Assembly (NCBI GenBank): GCA_035625725.1
Contig: DASPPB010000085.1
Location: forward strand, 46,913-110,912
Origin: GJ-E10 sp035625725
GTDB taxonomy: Bacteria > Pseudomonadota > Gammaproteobacteria > Burkholderiales > Burkholderiaceae_F
DNA length: 64,000 nucleotides
Direction: 5' to 3'
The position numbers were made by a program, and so were the translations under genes. Position 1 is the first letter of the stretch; every line of letters begins with the position of its first letter. Under the pieces are notes generated by a model. That model ran no database searches and was not told where the DNA came from. It worked only from the letters and a program-made list of their open reading frames with translations. Positions 50,865 through 60,306 of this stretch are shown in pieces.

Positions 50865-52369
50865 GAGGGCGACTCCGCCGCCTGCGACCCACCGCTAGCC
50901 GGCGCCCGCGACAATTCATGCACCGCCGCGACAAACACCTCGGCCCGGTGCGCATAGTTGCGAAACGCATCGAAGCTCGCGCACGCCGGCGAAAGCAAGA
51001 CGATGTCGCCGGGACGGGCCAAACCCGCTGCGGTGCGCACGGCCGCCGGCAGATCGGCTGCGAACGCGCGCGGCACCTCCGCTATGCCCTCGAGCGCCTG
51101 GTCGATGCGCGCGGCGTCCCGGCCGATGAGCACGACGGCACGGGCATGCGCGCGCACGACCTCGGCGAGCGGCGCAAAACTCTGCCCTTTGCCATCACCG
51201 CCCAGGATCACGACAATGCGCCGCGCGCTGCCGGGCGCGTCGGTCAATCCGCGCAAGGCCGCGATCGTCGCGCCCACGTTGGTGCCTTTGCTGTCGTCGA
51301 TGTATTCGACGCCGTTGATCTGCGCCACCGTCTGCGTGCGATGCGCCTCGGCGCGAAACTCGCTCAGGGCCCGCAGCGCCGCGGCCAGCGGTCCGCCGAC
51401 CGCGCGATACAGCGCAAGGGCGGCGAGCGCGTTCATCGCATTGTGCGTGCCGCGCACCGTCAGAGCGTCGACGGGCATCAGGCGGTGCACGGTCGCGGGC
51501 TCGGCCGCCGTGGCCGAGCCCGCGCGCCGCCGGCGCGGCGCCGCCTCCTCTTCCGTGCAGGCAAGCCAGGTGAGGCCCGCCTCGCGCACGAGTCCGAACT
51601 CGGCGCTGCCTTCAGGAGCACCGGCGCCAAAGCTCGCGCCGCGGCCGCCGGGGGAGCGCAGATCGCGGACGAGCGGGTCGTCGCGGTTGACGACAGAGAA
51701 GGTCGCAGGCGCAAAAATGCGCGCCTTGCTGGCCGCGTAGTCCTGCATGGTGCCGTGCCAATCGAGGTGATCCTCGGTCACGTTGAGAACCGCGGCCGCC
51801 GTGCAGGCCAAAGTCCGGGTGGTGGCCAGCTGAAAGCTCGAGAGCTCGAGCACCCAGGCCTGGGGCAACTGGTGCGCATCGAGCGCCTCGCGCAAAGCGT
51901 CGAGTGCGCTGGGCGAAATGTTGCCCGCGACGCGCACGCTGCGCCCCCAGCGCTCGATCATGGCCGCGAGCATGCGGACCGTTGTCGTCTTGCCATTGGT
52001 GCCGGTTATGCCTACCACGATGGGCGCGTAATTGCGCTCCTCGCGCAACTGCACAAGCGCGCGCGCAAACAATTCGATCTCGCCCACGACGTCGATCGCG
52101 CGGCGCTGTGCGGCCTCGACCAGCGTGCGCACCGGGTCGATGCGGATCGACAGGCCCGGGCTCACGGCCAGCAGATCGATCCCCTCGAGTTGCTCGACCG
52201 TGGGCAGCTGCTGCGCAAACCGCACCTCGGCGAGCTGCGCACGAAGCTCGGGCAGCATCGGCGGCTGCGCGCGCGTGTCGGCCACGCGCACGCTCCAGGA
52301 GTTGCGCGTGAGCCAGCGCGCCATTGCCAGGCCGCTTTCACCCAGTCCCAACACCAGCGCCTGCCTCAT
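50861..52369 (-). CDS. murD: UDP-N-acetylmuramoyl-L-alanine--D-glutamate ligase
   Basis: Adds D-Glu. 502 residues from ATG 52369 (MRQALVLGLGESGLAMARWL). P-loop GITGTNGKTTTVRML, central NVTEDHLDWHGTM and C-terminal DDSKGTNVGATIAAL are the MurD hallmarks; LILGGDGKGQ appears as VILGGDGKGQSF. It is longer than E. coli MurD (438), with inserts near residues 250-300 (GAPEGSAEF... region and an EEEAAPRRRRAGS stretch). It overlaps ftsW and lies 88 bases behind mraY. Confidence 0.96.
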   Translation of the reverse strand: MRQALVLGLGESGLAMARWLTRNSWSVRVADTRAQPPMLPELRAQLAEVRFAQQLPTVEQLEGIDLLAVSPGLSIRIDPVRTLVEAAQRRAIDVVGEIELFARALVQLREERNYAPIVVGITGTNGKTTTVRMLAAMIERWGRSVRVAGNISPSALDALREALDAHQLPQAWVLELSSFQLATTRTLACTAAAVLNVTEDHLDWHGTMQDYAASKARIFAPATFSVVNRDDPLVRDLRSPGGRGASFGAGAPEGSAEFGLVREAGLTWLACTEEEAAPRRRRAGSATAAEPATVHRLMPVDALTVRGTHNAMNALAALALYRAVGGPLAAALRALSEFRAEAHRTQTVAQINGVEYIDDSKGTNVGATIAALRGLTDAPGSARRIVVILGGDGKGQSFAPLAEVVRAHARAVVLIGRDAARIDQALEGIAEVPRAFAADLPAAVRTAAGLARPGDIVLLSPACASFDAFRNYAHRAEVFVAAVHELSRAPASGGSQAAESPS

Positions 52370-52457
52370 CGAAGCGCCCGTGCCCGACGCGTGGCCCGAA
52401 AGTCGGGAGACTGCGCGCTCGCGCCGATGAGGCCCGTTCCGATGCAAGCCTTCGTCA

Positions 52458-53612
52458 TCAGCGGATCTTCAACGTCGAGAGCCCAACCAGCACCAGCATC
52501 ATGCTGATGATCCAAAAACGCACGACGACCTGATTCTCTTTCCAACCGGAGAGTTCGAAGTGGTGGTGCAACGGAGCCATGCGGAAGATGCGCTTGCCGC
52601 CGGTCCAGCGGAAGTAGAGAACCTGCATCATGACCGACACGGTCTCGGCGACGAAAACACCGCCCATGATGAACAGCACGATCTCTTGGCGGATGATGAC
52701 CGCGATCGTTCCCAGCGCCCCGCCCAGGGCCAGGGCGCCCACGTCGCCCATGAACACTTCGGCCGGGTAGGCGTTGAACCACAGGAAGGCCAGACCCGCG
52801 CCACCCATGGCGCCGCAGAAGATCACCAGCTCTCCGGCCCCCGGGATGTAGGGAAACAACAGGTAGTGGGCAAAATCCGCGCGTCCGACGACATATGCGA
52901 ACACCCCGAAGGCGGCGCCGATCATCACCGTCGGCATGATTGCAAGCCCGTCCAAACCATCGGTAAGGTTCACCGCGTTGCTCGCACCGACGATGACCAG
53001 ATAGGACAGAGCGGCAAAGCCCAAGACGCCCATGGGATAGCCGATATTCTTGAAAAACGGCACGATGAGGTCCGAGCGCGCGGGCAATTCCAACACGAAG
53101 CCGTTGGCCACCCACTGCAGCACCAGGGGCCAGAGCTGTGGAGTCGAGGGCGCCGCGATCGCAAAAGCGAGATAAAACGCCGCGACAACGCCGACGAGCG
53201 ACTGCCAGAAAAACTTTTCGCGGCTCGCCATTCCCCGGGAATCGCGGCGCACGACCTTGCGGTAGTCGTCGACCCAGCCAATTGCGCCAAAAGCCAGTGT
53301 CACCAGCAATACGACCCAGATAAAGCGATTCGCAAGGTCGGCCCACAGGATCGTCGTGACGGCGATCGAGATCAGGATCAACGCGCCGCCCATCGTCGGC
53401 GTACCGGACTTGCTCAAATGCGACTGCGGCCCGCAAGTGCGTACGGACTGGCCGATCTTGAGCTCGGTGAGCCTGCGGATTACCAGGGGGCCGGAGACCA
53501 GCCCGATGAGCAGCGATGTGGCTGCGGCGAGCACCGCGCGCAGCGTGAGGTAGCCAAAGACGTTGAAGCTGTGCACGTCCTGGGCGAGCCACTGGAACAG
53601 TTCCTTAAGCAT
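52458..53612 (-). CDS. mraY: Phospho-MurNAc-pentapeptide translocase MraY
   Basis: Makes lipid I by linking phospho-MurNAc-pentapeptide to undecaprenyl phosphate in the membrane. 384 residues from ATG 53612 (MLKELFQWLAQDVHSFNVF), about ten transmembrane helices. Catalytic regions SKSGTPTMGG, IGWVDDYRK, NAVNLTDGLDGLA and MGDVGALALGGALG are intact, as is the HHHFE motif (APLHHHFELSGWKE). Its start overlaps the murF 3' end by eight bases. Confidence 0.97.
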   Translation of the reverse strand: MLKELFQWLAQDVHSFNVFGYLTLRAVLAAATSLLIGLVSGPLVIRRLTELKIGQSVRTCGPQSHLSKSGTPTMGGALILISIAVTTILWADLANRFIWVVLLVTLAFGAIGWVDDYRKVVRRDSRGMASREKFFWQSLVGVVAAFYLAFAIAAPSTPQLWPLVLQWVANGFVLELPARSDLIVPFFKNIGYPMGVLGFAALSYLVIVGASNAVNLTDGLDGLAIMPTVMIGAAFGVFAYVVGRADFAHYLLFPYIPGAGELVIFCGAMGGAGLAFLWFNAYPAEVFMGDVGALALGGALGTIAVIIRQEIVLFIMGGVFVAETVSVMMQVLYFRWTGGKRIFRMAPLHHHFELSGWKENQVVVRFWIISMMLVLVGLSTLKIR

Positions 53613-55062
53613 GGGAGTGGGGCGCGTTGGGTTGCTCGCTTGCGCCCGACGGCCGCTCGCGCTCGAGCGCGCGCACGACCCGCTCGAGTTGCATGAACCG
53701 GGATCCCTTGACAAGGAACGTGACGCTCTCGGTATTGGCTCCCCGCCTCTGCCCCGCGGCGCCGCAATCCGTCAGTTCCAGGGCCGCGTCGATCAGCTCC
53801 TCGATCCTGGCAAAATGGCGCGCACCGGCGCCAAACGCCTCGACGCTGGTCTGTGCGTGCGCACCCAAGGCCAGGAGCCGCTCGATGCCCCGGCTGCGCG
53901 CGTAGGTGCCGATTTCGCGGTGAAACGCCGCGGCCCGCGCGCCCACCTCTCCCATATCACCGAAGACCAGGACGCGAAAACCGTCTTGCCGTGCGAGCAG
54001 GTCGATGGCGGCGCGCACCGAGTCCGGATTGGCGTTATAGCTCTCGTCGATGAGTACGCTGTCTCCGCGGCCCGGCAAGCGCGTTCCTCGGCCGGCAACC
54101 GGACGAAAATCCGCGAGACCTTCGGCGATGGCCGGTGCGTCGATGCCGATCGCCAGGCACGCCGCGCTGGCTGCCAGCGCGTTGCGCACGTTGTGTTCGC
54201 CGCCGAGGGACAGCTCCGTTGTAATCGGGCCAATTGGCGTGCGCATCTGCAGCGCTGCGCTGTGCGCCCCGAGCCGAAAATCGCCTCGAACAGCCGCCGC
54301 TGCCTGCAGCGCGAAGTCCAGCACGCGGCGCGCACCGGCCAGATCGCGCCAGATGCCGGCGCAGGCGTCGTCGGCCGGGAACACGGCGATGCCGTCGGCC
54401 GGCAGAGCCGCGATCACCCGTCCATTCTCACGGGCCGTTGCCTCGACCGAATCGAGAAATTCCTGATGCTCGCGTTGCGCATTGGTCACCAGTGCAACCG
54501 TCGGGCGCGCCCATTGGCTCAGGCGCTCGATCTCGCCGGGGTGGTTCATTCCCAGTTCCAAGACGGCGGCGCGGTGCTCGGGACGCAACTGCAGCAACAT
54601 CAGCGGCACGCCAATCTCGTTGTTGCGGTTGCCCTGCGTGGCAAACCAGCAGCGGCGGCCCTCGTGGGTGCCGAACGCGCGCGCCAGAATCGCGGCGATC
54701 ATCTGCGTCGTGGTTGTCTTGCCGTTGCTACCCGTGACACAAATCAGCGCAGCCGAGAACTGCGCCCGCCAGTGTGCGCCCATCAGGCCCAGGCCCAACT
54801 GCGTATCGGCGACGATCAGCTGCGCAAGCGAGGCGGGCACCGGCCGATCGACCAGCGCCGCAACGGCGCCGCGATCGAGGGCCTCGCCGACGAACTCGTG
54901 TCCGTCGAAACGAGCTCCGCGCAGGGCCACATACAGCGCCCCTGGGCGCAGCGTACGCGTATCGTTGGACACGTCGTTGAAAACGGTCGACGCCGCCCCC
55001 TGGACGCGGCACGGCAGTCCCCGATCCGTGAGTGCGCTGGCGGCCTGCGCGAGGGTCATCAT
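53605..55062 (-). CDS. murF: UDP-MurNAc-tripeptide--D-Ala-D-Ala ligase
   Basis: Adds the D-Ala-D-Ala made by DdlB. 485 residues; two adjacent ATG codons start it (55062 and 55059), the first overlapping the murE stop as ATGA. The P-loop is CVTGSNGKTTTTQMIAAIL, NAQREHQEFLDSVE and LIDESYNANPDSVRAAIDLL are typical MurF motifs, and FGDMGEVGARAAAFHREIG lies in the C-terminal domain. Confidence 0.97.
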   Translation of the reverse strand: MMTLAQAASALTDRGLPCRVQGAASTVFNDVSNDTRTLRPGALYVALRGARFDGHEFVGEALDRGAVAALVDRPVPASLAQLIVADTQLGLGLMGAHWRAQFSAALICVTGSNGKTTTTQMIAAILARAFGTHEGRRCWFATQGNRNNEIGVPLMLLQLRPEHRAAVLELGMNHPGEIERLSQWARPTVALVTNAQREHQEFLDSVEATARENGRVIAALPADGIAVFPADDACAGIWRDLAGARRVLDFALQAAAAVRGDFRLGAHSAALQMRTPIGPITTELSLGGEHNVRNALAASAACLAIGIDAPAIAEGLADFRPVAGRGTRLPGRGDSVLIDESYNANPDSVRAAIDLLARQDGFRVLVFGDMGEVGARAAAFHREIGTYARSRGIERLLALGAHAQTSVEAFGAGARHFARIEELIDAALELTDCGAAGQRRGANTESVTFLVKGSRFMQLERVVRALERERPSGASEQPNAPHSHA

Positions 55063-56609
55063 GGCCTGGCTGCCCCTCGCGCAAGCAAGGCGCCGCGGGC
55101 AACTGCGTAATCGGAAAACGGGAGCCGTCGGCCGGCAACCTCCTGGTAGTCCTCGTGGCCCTTGCCCGCGATCAAAATGACGTCGCTGGGCGCGGCTGCC
55201 AGCAAAGCATGCTCGATCGCGTGCGCCCGATCGGCATCGCGCCGAAAAGCGACCCCCGGAGGGATTCCGCGGGCAACCTCGTCGATGATCGATTCGGCGT
55301 CCTCACTGCGCGGGTTGTCGCTCGTGAGCACAATGTCCTGGGCGCCGCTCGCGGCCACGGCGCCCATCACGGGTCGCTTGCCGCGGTCCCGATCGCCGCC
55401 GGCCCCGAACACGATGCACAGCCGACCGCTGCGCGCGCGGGCAAGGGGTTGCAGGGCCTCGAGCGCCTTGGCAATCGCATCGGGCGAGTGCGCGTAGTCG
55501 ACGATGACCATCGGCGCTGGTCCATCGAGCGGCACGCAAACTGGCTGCAGGCGCCCTGGCGGCGCGTACAGGCTGGCTGCGTGTGCGGCCGCGTCGGCCA
55601 AAGAAACGTCGCAAGCCAAAGCCACCCCCAGCACGCCCAACAGGTTGGCAACATTGAACGCGCCGATGAGCGAGACTTGCACGATCGCGCTGTCCACAGC
55701 CCCCGTGCGCGCGCACGCCACCGCAAAGCGCAGCCCCTGCGGGCGCTGTTCGATCGAATGGGCGTGCAGCCAGCACGCGAGTGCGAGACCCTCGCCCGCG
55801 TCGGGTCGGGTGCCGACTCCTGTCACGGCGAGTCCACGCGCCAGCAAACCGGGTACCAGCCTTCGGCCGAATTCGTCGTCCAGATTGACCACCGCATGCG
55901 ACAGGCTTGGGCATTCGAACAGTTTGCGCTTGGCCGCCCCATAGGCGGCCATGTCCGGGTGATAGTCGAGGTGGTCGCGGCTCAAGTTCGTGAACAGCGC
56001 GATACCAAAGCGCAGGCCATTGACGCGTCCCTGCTCGAGCCCGATGGAGGAGACTTCGATTGCCAAGGCCTTGGCGCCTTCACGCAGCGCCGTGCGCGCC
56101 ATGCGCTGCAGGCTGGCGGCGTCGGGCGTCGTGAGGTCGGTCGCCTCCAGGCACGGTGCACCCGCAAATCCGAAACCCAGAGTACCGATGGCCGCGCACG
56201 GCTGGCCTGCCGCCGTGAGCAACTGCGCGATCCACTGGCAACTCGAGGTCTTGCCGTTCGTGCCAGTGATACCGATGGTGCGCAGCTGCGCGCTTGCATC
56301 GCCATAGTAGTCCGCGGCGATATCCCCGAGCGAGTCCTGCAGGCGCGCCACCGGCAGCACTGGCGCGCCAGGGGCGCTGCGCCCGTGGGCGTGCGCCCAG
56401 GAGGCCGCGTCGACGAGAAGCGCCGCAGCCCCGGATGCGAGGGCCTGATCAAGGTACTGCAGGCCGTCGGCACGACGGCCGGGCAGCGCGACGAAGATAT
56501 CGCCCGGCCTCACCGCGCGGCTGTCGAGGCGCAAGTGCGCGCCCGGCGGCACCGTGGAACGAAGCCAGTCGCCCACCGCGTGTCCATTGGACTGCTGTGC
56601 AGCACCCAT
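55059..56609 (-). CDS. murE: UDP-MurNAc-dipeptide--meso-diaminopimelate ligase
   Basis: Adds the third residue. 516 residues from ATG 56609 (MGAAQQSNGHAVGDWLRS). The P-loop is GITGTNGKTSSCQWIAQLL, LTTPDAASLQRMA is present, and NLSRDHLDYHPDMAAYGAAK includes the carbamylated-lysine region. The specificity motif LTSDNPRSED contains DNPR, typical of meso-DAP-adding enzymes, so the peptidoglycan is probably the DAP type. It lies 7 bases behind ftsI. Confidence 0.96.
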   Translation of the reverse strand: MGAAQQSNGHAVGDWLRSTVPPGAHLRLDSRAVRPGDIFVALPGRRADGLQYLDQALASGAAALLVDAASWAHAHGRSAPGAPVLPVARLQDSLGDIAADYYGDASAQLRTIGITGTNGKTSSCQWIAQLLTAAGQPCAAIGTLGFGFAGAPCLEATDLTTPDAASLQRMARTALREGAKALAIEVSSIGLEQGRVNGLRFGIALFTNLSRDHLDYHPDMAAYGAAKRKLFECPSLSHAVVNLDDEFGRRLVPGLLARGLAVTGVGTRPDAGEGLALACWLHAHSIEQRPQGLRFAVACARTGAVDSAIVQVSLIGAFNVANLLGVLGVALACDVSLADAAAHAASLYAPPGRLQPVCVPLDGPAPMVIVDYAHSPDAIAKALEALQPLARARSGRLCIVFGAGGDRDRGKRPVMGAVAASGAQDIVLTSDNPRSEDAESIIDEVARGIPPGVAFRRDADRAHAIEHALLAAAPSDVILIAGKGHEDYQEVAGRRLPFSDYAVARGALLARGAARP

Positions 56610-56616
56610 CGACGTC

Positions 56617-58452
56617 CTACCCACCCGGCGCCGCGGCCTGCGCAACCTGCACGGACGGCGAATCCGGCGCGATCTGCATGGCGCGCAGCGACCCGGCCGC
56701 GATCGTTCCAAAGACGGGTGCGGCCACATCGCCACCGTAATAGCGTCCCGCGCGCGGATCGTCGATCATCACTGCCACGACGATGCGCGGATCGGACACG
56801 GGCGCGAAGCCCACAAAAGAGGATACGTACGCGTCGCTGTAGCGTCCGTCGCGCAGCTTGCGCGCGGTGCCCGTCTTACCCGCGACGCGGTAACCGGGGA
56901 TGCGGGCCGCCGGCGCGGTTCCTTCGTCGCTGGTTGCCAGCTCCAGCATTCGGCGCATTTTTGCGGCCGTCGCCGCGCCAATCACGCGCACCGGCGTCGG
57001 CGCAGCGTCGGTGCGCAAGACCGACACCGGGACGATATCGCCGTCGCGTGCGAACACGAGGTAGGCGTGCGCAAGCTGAAGCAGCGACACCGAAATCCCA
57101 TAGCCATAGGCAATCGTCGCCTGCTCAACCGGGCGCCAGGTGCTGGCGGGTCGCAGCCGTCCGGTGACGGCCCCCAGCAAGGAGGCCTGCGGCACCTGGC
57201 CAAAACCCGCGGCGCTCAGTGTCTCCCACAGCGACTGCGCAGGCATCTGCAGTGCGATTTTCGCAGTTCCAACGTTGCTCGACTTGGCCACCACCTGCTC
57301 GACCGTTAGCGCACCGCGCGGATGATCGTCCGTGATGGTACGCCCGGAGATCGTGAGGCGTCCGGGCGCCGTATCGATCACGGTGTCAGGGCGCACGACT
57401 CCGCTTTCGATCGCCGTGGCAACGCTAAACGGTTTGAGTGTCGACCCCGGTTCGAAGGTATCGGTAACCGCCCGGTCGCGCACTTGGTCGGGGTCGAACT
57501 GTTTGCGATGCGCCGGATCGAAATCGGGCCAGTTGGCCAGGGCCAAAAGCTCGCCCGTGCGCGCGTCGAGCACGACCGCGGCCGCCGCCCGCGCCGCATT
57601 GGCCTCCGCCGCCTGCTTGACGGCGGCATGCGCGATGTACTGGATGCGGTCATCGATCGCCAGCGCAATGTCTTGCCCCTGCACCGGCTCGTGCAACCAG
57701 TCGTCCTCGATGGTATGGCCGAGCCGGTCCTCGATGAGGTGGTGCACGCCCGGCTGACCTCCGAGCATGGCCTCGTATTCGCGCTCTACGCCCTCCAGGC
57801 CGTGCTCCCCCAACTTGGTAATGCCTGTAATGCCGACCAGTTGGGACGTGACTGGTCCTTGCGGATACTGACGCCGAAACTCCTTGGCCGTGTGCACACC
57901 GCTGATGTGCAGGGCCTCGATTCGCTGGGCAATCTCCGGATCGAGCTGACGGCGCAGGTACACAAAGCTGCGGTCGTCGTTGGCGATACGTCGGCGCAAC
58001 TCCTCGGGCGTGATGTCCAGCAATCGCGCGAGCTGCACCTTTTGCTTGGCGTCGGCGTCGAAGTCCTCCGGATTGGCCCAGATCGCGCGCGCGGGCACCG
58101 AAGAGGCGAGCACCACGCCATTGCGATCGAAAATCGTCCCGCGCGTGGGCGTCTCGGGCAAGGTGCGCGCGTAGCGCGCCTCTCCCTGACGCTGCAAGAA
58201 TCCCGTTGTCCAACCCGCTTGGAGGTATACGGCGCGAACGCTCAGGGCGGCGAATGCGCTAAACAAACCGAAGAGCAGCAATTTGGAGCGCCACGCGGGC
58301 AGCTTGACGTCCAGTAGATCGGCGTGCAGCACGGTGCCGCGCACGGGGCGCGCCGCGGCCGCCGCCGCGGTGCGCGCTGCCCCGCGCACGCCCGCGCGCG
58401 AGGCCGTGGTGCCGGAGCGTGCGCTCGCGCGACCCGGAGGCGATGGACTCAT
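56617..58452 (-). CDS. ftsI: Septal peptidoglycan transpeptidase FtsI (PBP3)
   Basis: A class B penicillin-binding protein, 611 residues. After ~45 cytoplasmic residues rich in Ala/Arg comes one transmembrane helix (KLLLFGLFSAFAALSVRAVYL). The pedestal domain begins TRGTIFDRNGVVLA. The catalytic serine is S337 in FEPGSTLKPF (S-T-L-K), followed by the SSN motif AKSSNVGTAK and the KTG motif VAGKTGTARK. ATG 58452 overlaps the ftsL stop as ATGA. The target of many beta-lactams. Confidence 0.97.
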   Translation of the reverse strand: MSPSPPGRASARSGTTASRAGVRGAARTAAAAAARPVRGTVLHADLLDVKLPAWRSKLLLFGLFSAFAALSVRAVYLQAGWTTGFLQRQGEARYARTLPETPTRGTIFDRNGVVLASSVPARAIWANPEDFDADAKQKVQLARLLDITPEELRRRIANDDRSFVYLRRQLDPEIAQRIEALHISGVHTAKEFRRQYPQGPVTSQLVGITGITKLGEHGLEGVEREYEAMLGGQPGVHHLIEDRLGHTIEDDWLHEPVQGQDIALAIDDRIQYIAHAAVKQAAEANAARAAAAVVLDARTGELLALANWPDFDPAHRKQFDPDQVRDRAVTDTFEPGSTLKPFSVATAIESGVVRPDTVIDTAPGRLTISGRTITDDHPRGALTVEQVVAKSSNVGTAKIALQMPAQSLWETLSAAGFGQVPQASLLGAVTGRLRPASTWRPVEQATIAYGYGISVSLLQLAHAYLVFARDGDIVPVSVLRTDAAPTPVRVIGAATAAKMRRMLELATSDEGTAPAARIPGYRVAGKTGTARKLRDGRYSDAYVSSFVGFAPVSDPRIVVAVMIDDPRAGRYYGGDVAAPVFGTIAAGSLRAMQIAPDSPSVQVAQAAAPGG

Positions 58453-58760
58453 CGAGACTCCTTCGTGGTGCCGCCCGAGGGAGGCGGCATATCGATTGCC
58501 GCCACCGGCAGCATGACGATGCGATCGGGGCTGATGGCACGCATCCCCAGGCGCCGCGCGACCGCTTCCACGATTGCCGGCTGGGACACACGCCCCAACT
58601 CGCTACGCAGGCGCGAGCCTTCGGCGTCCAGCGCCTTGGCCTGCTGCTGCGCAACTTCGAGCTGCGCGAACAGTTCCCGGGCACGATACTGCGAGGTAAT
58701 GAGCGCCAACGCGCACGCGACCAGAAGCAGCGACAGCAGCGGTGGTGCGATACGCATCAT
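58449..58760 (-). CDS. ftsL: Cell-division protein FtsL
   Basis: A 103-residue bitopic divisome protein. A short N-terminus and a transmembrane helix (APPLLSLLLVACALALITSQ) precede a coiled coil (residues ~30-65, YRARELFAQLEVAQQQAKAL), which pairs with FtsB. The end GMRAISPDRIVMLP is typical. It starts at the first of two adjacent ATG codons (58760), 13 bases behind rsmH, and overlaps ftsI. Confidence 0.93.
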   Translation of the reverse strand: MMRIAPPLLSLLLVACALALITSQYRARELFAQLEVAQQQAKALDAEGSRLRSELGRVSQPAIVEAVARRLGMRAISPDRIVMLPVAAIDMPPPSGGTTKESR

Positions 58761-58773
58761 CGCGCGTGTGCCC

Positions 58774-59748
58774 TCAAGCGCCGCAATTCAGCGCCGCGTC
58801 GGTGCGTTCGGCGACGCGCAAATGCGCGGAGCGTGCGCGCGGATTTTGCTGCACCTCGCTCGCCGAAGGAGTGATTCGGGCGAGCACGCGAAGCTTGGGG
58901 CGCGGCAGTTGCGCCGCGCGCAGTGGGACGCGCCCGAGCGCTCGGTCGGGATGCGCCTGGGCATCCATGAACCGCTTGACGATGCGATCCTCCAGCGAGT
59001 GAAAGGTGATGACAGCCAAGCGGCCGCCCGGCGCCAGCGCCGCGAGCGAGGCCTGCAGAATCAACGCGACCTCCTCAAGCTCTTGATTGACGAAAATCCG
59101 TATAGCCTGAAAGGTACGAGTCGCCGGGTGCTGTAGCGGGTCCTTGCGACTGCGGACGGGGACCGCAGACGCCACGACAGCGGCAAGTTCGGAGGTACGC
59201 ACGATCGGGTGCCCATTCTCGCGGCGAGCCACAATCGCCTTTGCAATCGGTGCAGCAAACCGTTCGTCACCATAATCGCGGAGCACCCTCTTGAGTTCGT
59301 CCACGCTCACCTGTGCGAGCCACTGTGCGGCCGATGGCCCCGTCTGCGGGTTCATGCGCATGTCGAGCGGGCCGTCGGCGCGCAGGGAAAATCCGCGCTG
59401 CGGGTCGTCGAGCTGCGGACTGGACACGCCCAAGTCGACGAGCAGGCCGTGGATGTGCGTGATCGACCGCTCGGCCAACACGGCCGAGAGGCGCGAGAAT
59501 TCGCACTGCACGAATTCGAAGCGCGGATCCGTCCAAGTGCGGGCCGCCTCGCCCGCGGCCGGATCTCGATCGAGCGCAAGCAAACGGCCCTCGGGCGCAA
59601 GCCGCTGCAAAATGGCCCGCGAATGGCCTCCGCGACCGAAGGTTGCGTCGACATAGATGCCTTGTGGGTCGGTGAGGAGTTGCGCCACCGCGGCTTCGGC
59701 GAGCACGGGCGCGTGCAGCCCGGAGGACGAGTTCGAGTTGGATTGCAT
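58774..59748 (-). CDS. rsmH: 16S rRNA (cytosine-1402-N4)-methyltransferase RsmH
   Basis: A SAM-dependent methyltransferase modifying C1402 in the ribosomal P site. 324 residues from ATG 59748. HAPVLAEAAVAQLLTDPQGIYVDATFGRGGHS is the N-terminal signature with the SAM loop, DLGVSSPQLDDPQRGFSLRADGPLDMRM the catalytic region, and PGGRLAVITFHSLEDRIVKRFM the C-terminal motif. It follows mraZ by 15 bases. Confidence 0.97.
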   Translation of the reverse strand: MQSNSNSSSGLHAPVLAEAAVAQLLTDPQGIYVDATFGRGGHSRAILQRLAPEGRLLALDRDPAAGEAARTWTDPRFEFVQCEFSRLSAVLAERSITHIHGLLVDLGVSSPQLDDPQRGFSLRADGPLDMRMNPQTGPSAAQWLAQVSVDELKRVLRDYGDERFAAPIAKAIVARRENGHPIVRTSELAAVVASAVPVRSRKDPLQHPATRTFQAIRIFVNQELEEVALILQASLAALAPGGRLAVITFHSLEDRIVKRFMDAQAHPDRALGRVPLRAAQLPRPKLRVLARITPSASEVQQNPRARSAHLRVAERTDAALNCGA

Positions 59749-59763
59749 CGGGCGTCACGGTGT

Positions 59764-60192
59764 TCAAAAGGTGAAGTCCGCGGCCGCTTCGGGCAGTCCG
59801 CCGGCCAGATCACGCTCCTCGCGCTCGCGCAGCAGTGCCGGCTCCCAGAGCTCGAAATGCATGCCCATTCCGATCAGCGTCGCTTCGCGCGCCAGATGTG
59901 CGTCCTCCCGCAGCACGGTGGGCACGAGCAGTCGGCCCGCGCTGTCGAGTTCCACATCGATGGCGCTGCCCAAAAGCAGCCGCTGCAACGCACGCGCCGA
60001 ATACGGCAGCATCGCAAGCTGCTCGCGCTTGCTCTCCCACTGCGGCCGTGGATACACAAGCAGGCAACCGTCGGGGTGGCGCGTGAGCGTGAGTCGACCC
60101 TCGCAGTGGGCGAGCAACTGGTCCCGATGCCGCGTGGGCACCGATATGCGGCCCTTTGGGTCCAACGCCAATTTTGATGCGCCCTGGAACAC
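59764..60192 (-). CDS. mraZ: Transcriptional regulator MraZ
   Basis: A DNA-binding AbrB-fold ring protein that represses the dcw operon from repeats near its promoter. The start is GTG 60192, because family members begin MFQGAS and here VFQGASKLALDPKGRISVPTRHRD follows, with AAGG seven bases upstream; a TTG ten codons earlier is in frame but unlikely. 142 residues contain two SpoVT-AbrB units (LALDPKGRISVP and VELDSAGRLLVPTVLRE). First gene of the cluster. Confidence 0.95.
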   Translation of the reverse strand: MFQGASKLALDPKGRISVPTRHRDQLLAHCEGRLTLTRHPDGCLLVYPRPQWESKREQLAMLPYSARALQRLLLGSAIDVELDSAGRLLVPTVLREDAHLAREATLIGMGMHFELWEPALLREREERDLAGGLPEAAADFTF

Positions 60193-60231
60193 GTACCCGC
60201 CTTGTTCGTGGAAGCAGAGCAATCAGCCGAC

Positions 60232-60253
60232 AGAATTTTTGTGGCAAAATTCT
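60232..60253. repeat. Perfect hairpin in the mraZ leader
   Basis: AGAATTTT (60232-60239) and AAAATTCT (60246-60253) flank a six-base loop TGTGGC. The right side, read on the plus strand, is GTGGCAAAAT, nearly identical to one MraZ repeat but inverted. In the mRNA it would form an 8-bp stem about 40 bases before the mraZ start. Confidence 0.6.
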
Positions 60254-60267
60254 ATTAGTGATTACTT

Positions 60268-60297
60268 ACTTATCCACTGTCTCCCACTTTTTGCCAC
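60268..60297 (-). promoter_or_regulatory. Three tandem MraZ operator repeats
   Basis: On the minus strand GTGGCAAAAA (60288-60297), GTGGGAGACA (60278-60287) and GTGGATAAGT (60268-60277) repeat GTGG exactly every 10 bp, the known MraZ-box pattern. They lie just after the predicted transcription start of the dcw operon, so bound MraZ would block initiation or early elongation. Confidence 0.8.
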
Positions 60298-60306
60298 CGA
60301 AGCGCG

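Noticed and set aside
55032..57167. 711-codon plus-strand frame opposite murE/ftsI
   Set aside because: Complement of conserved dcw genes; its composition is a shadow of theirs.
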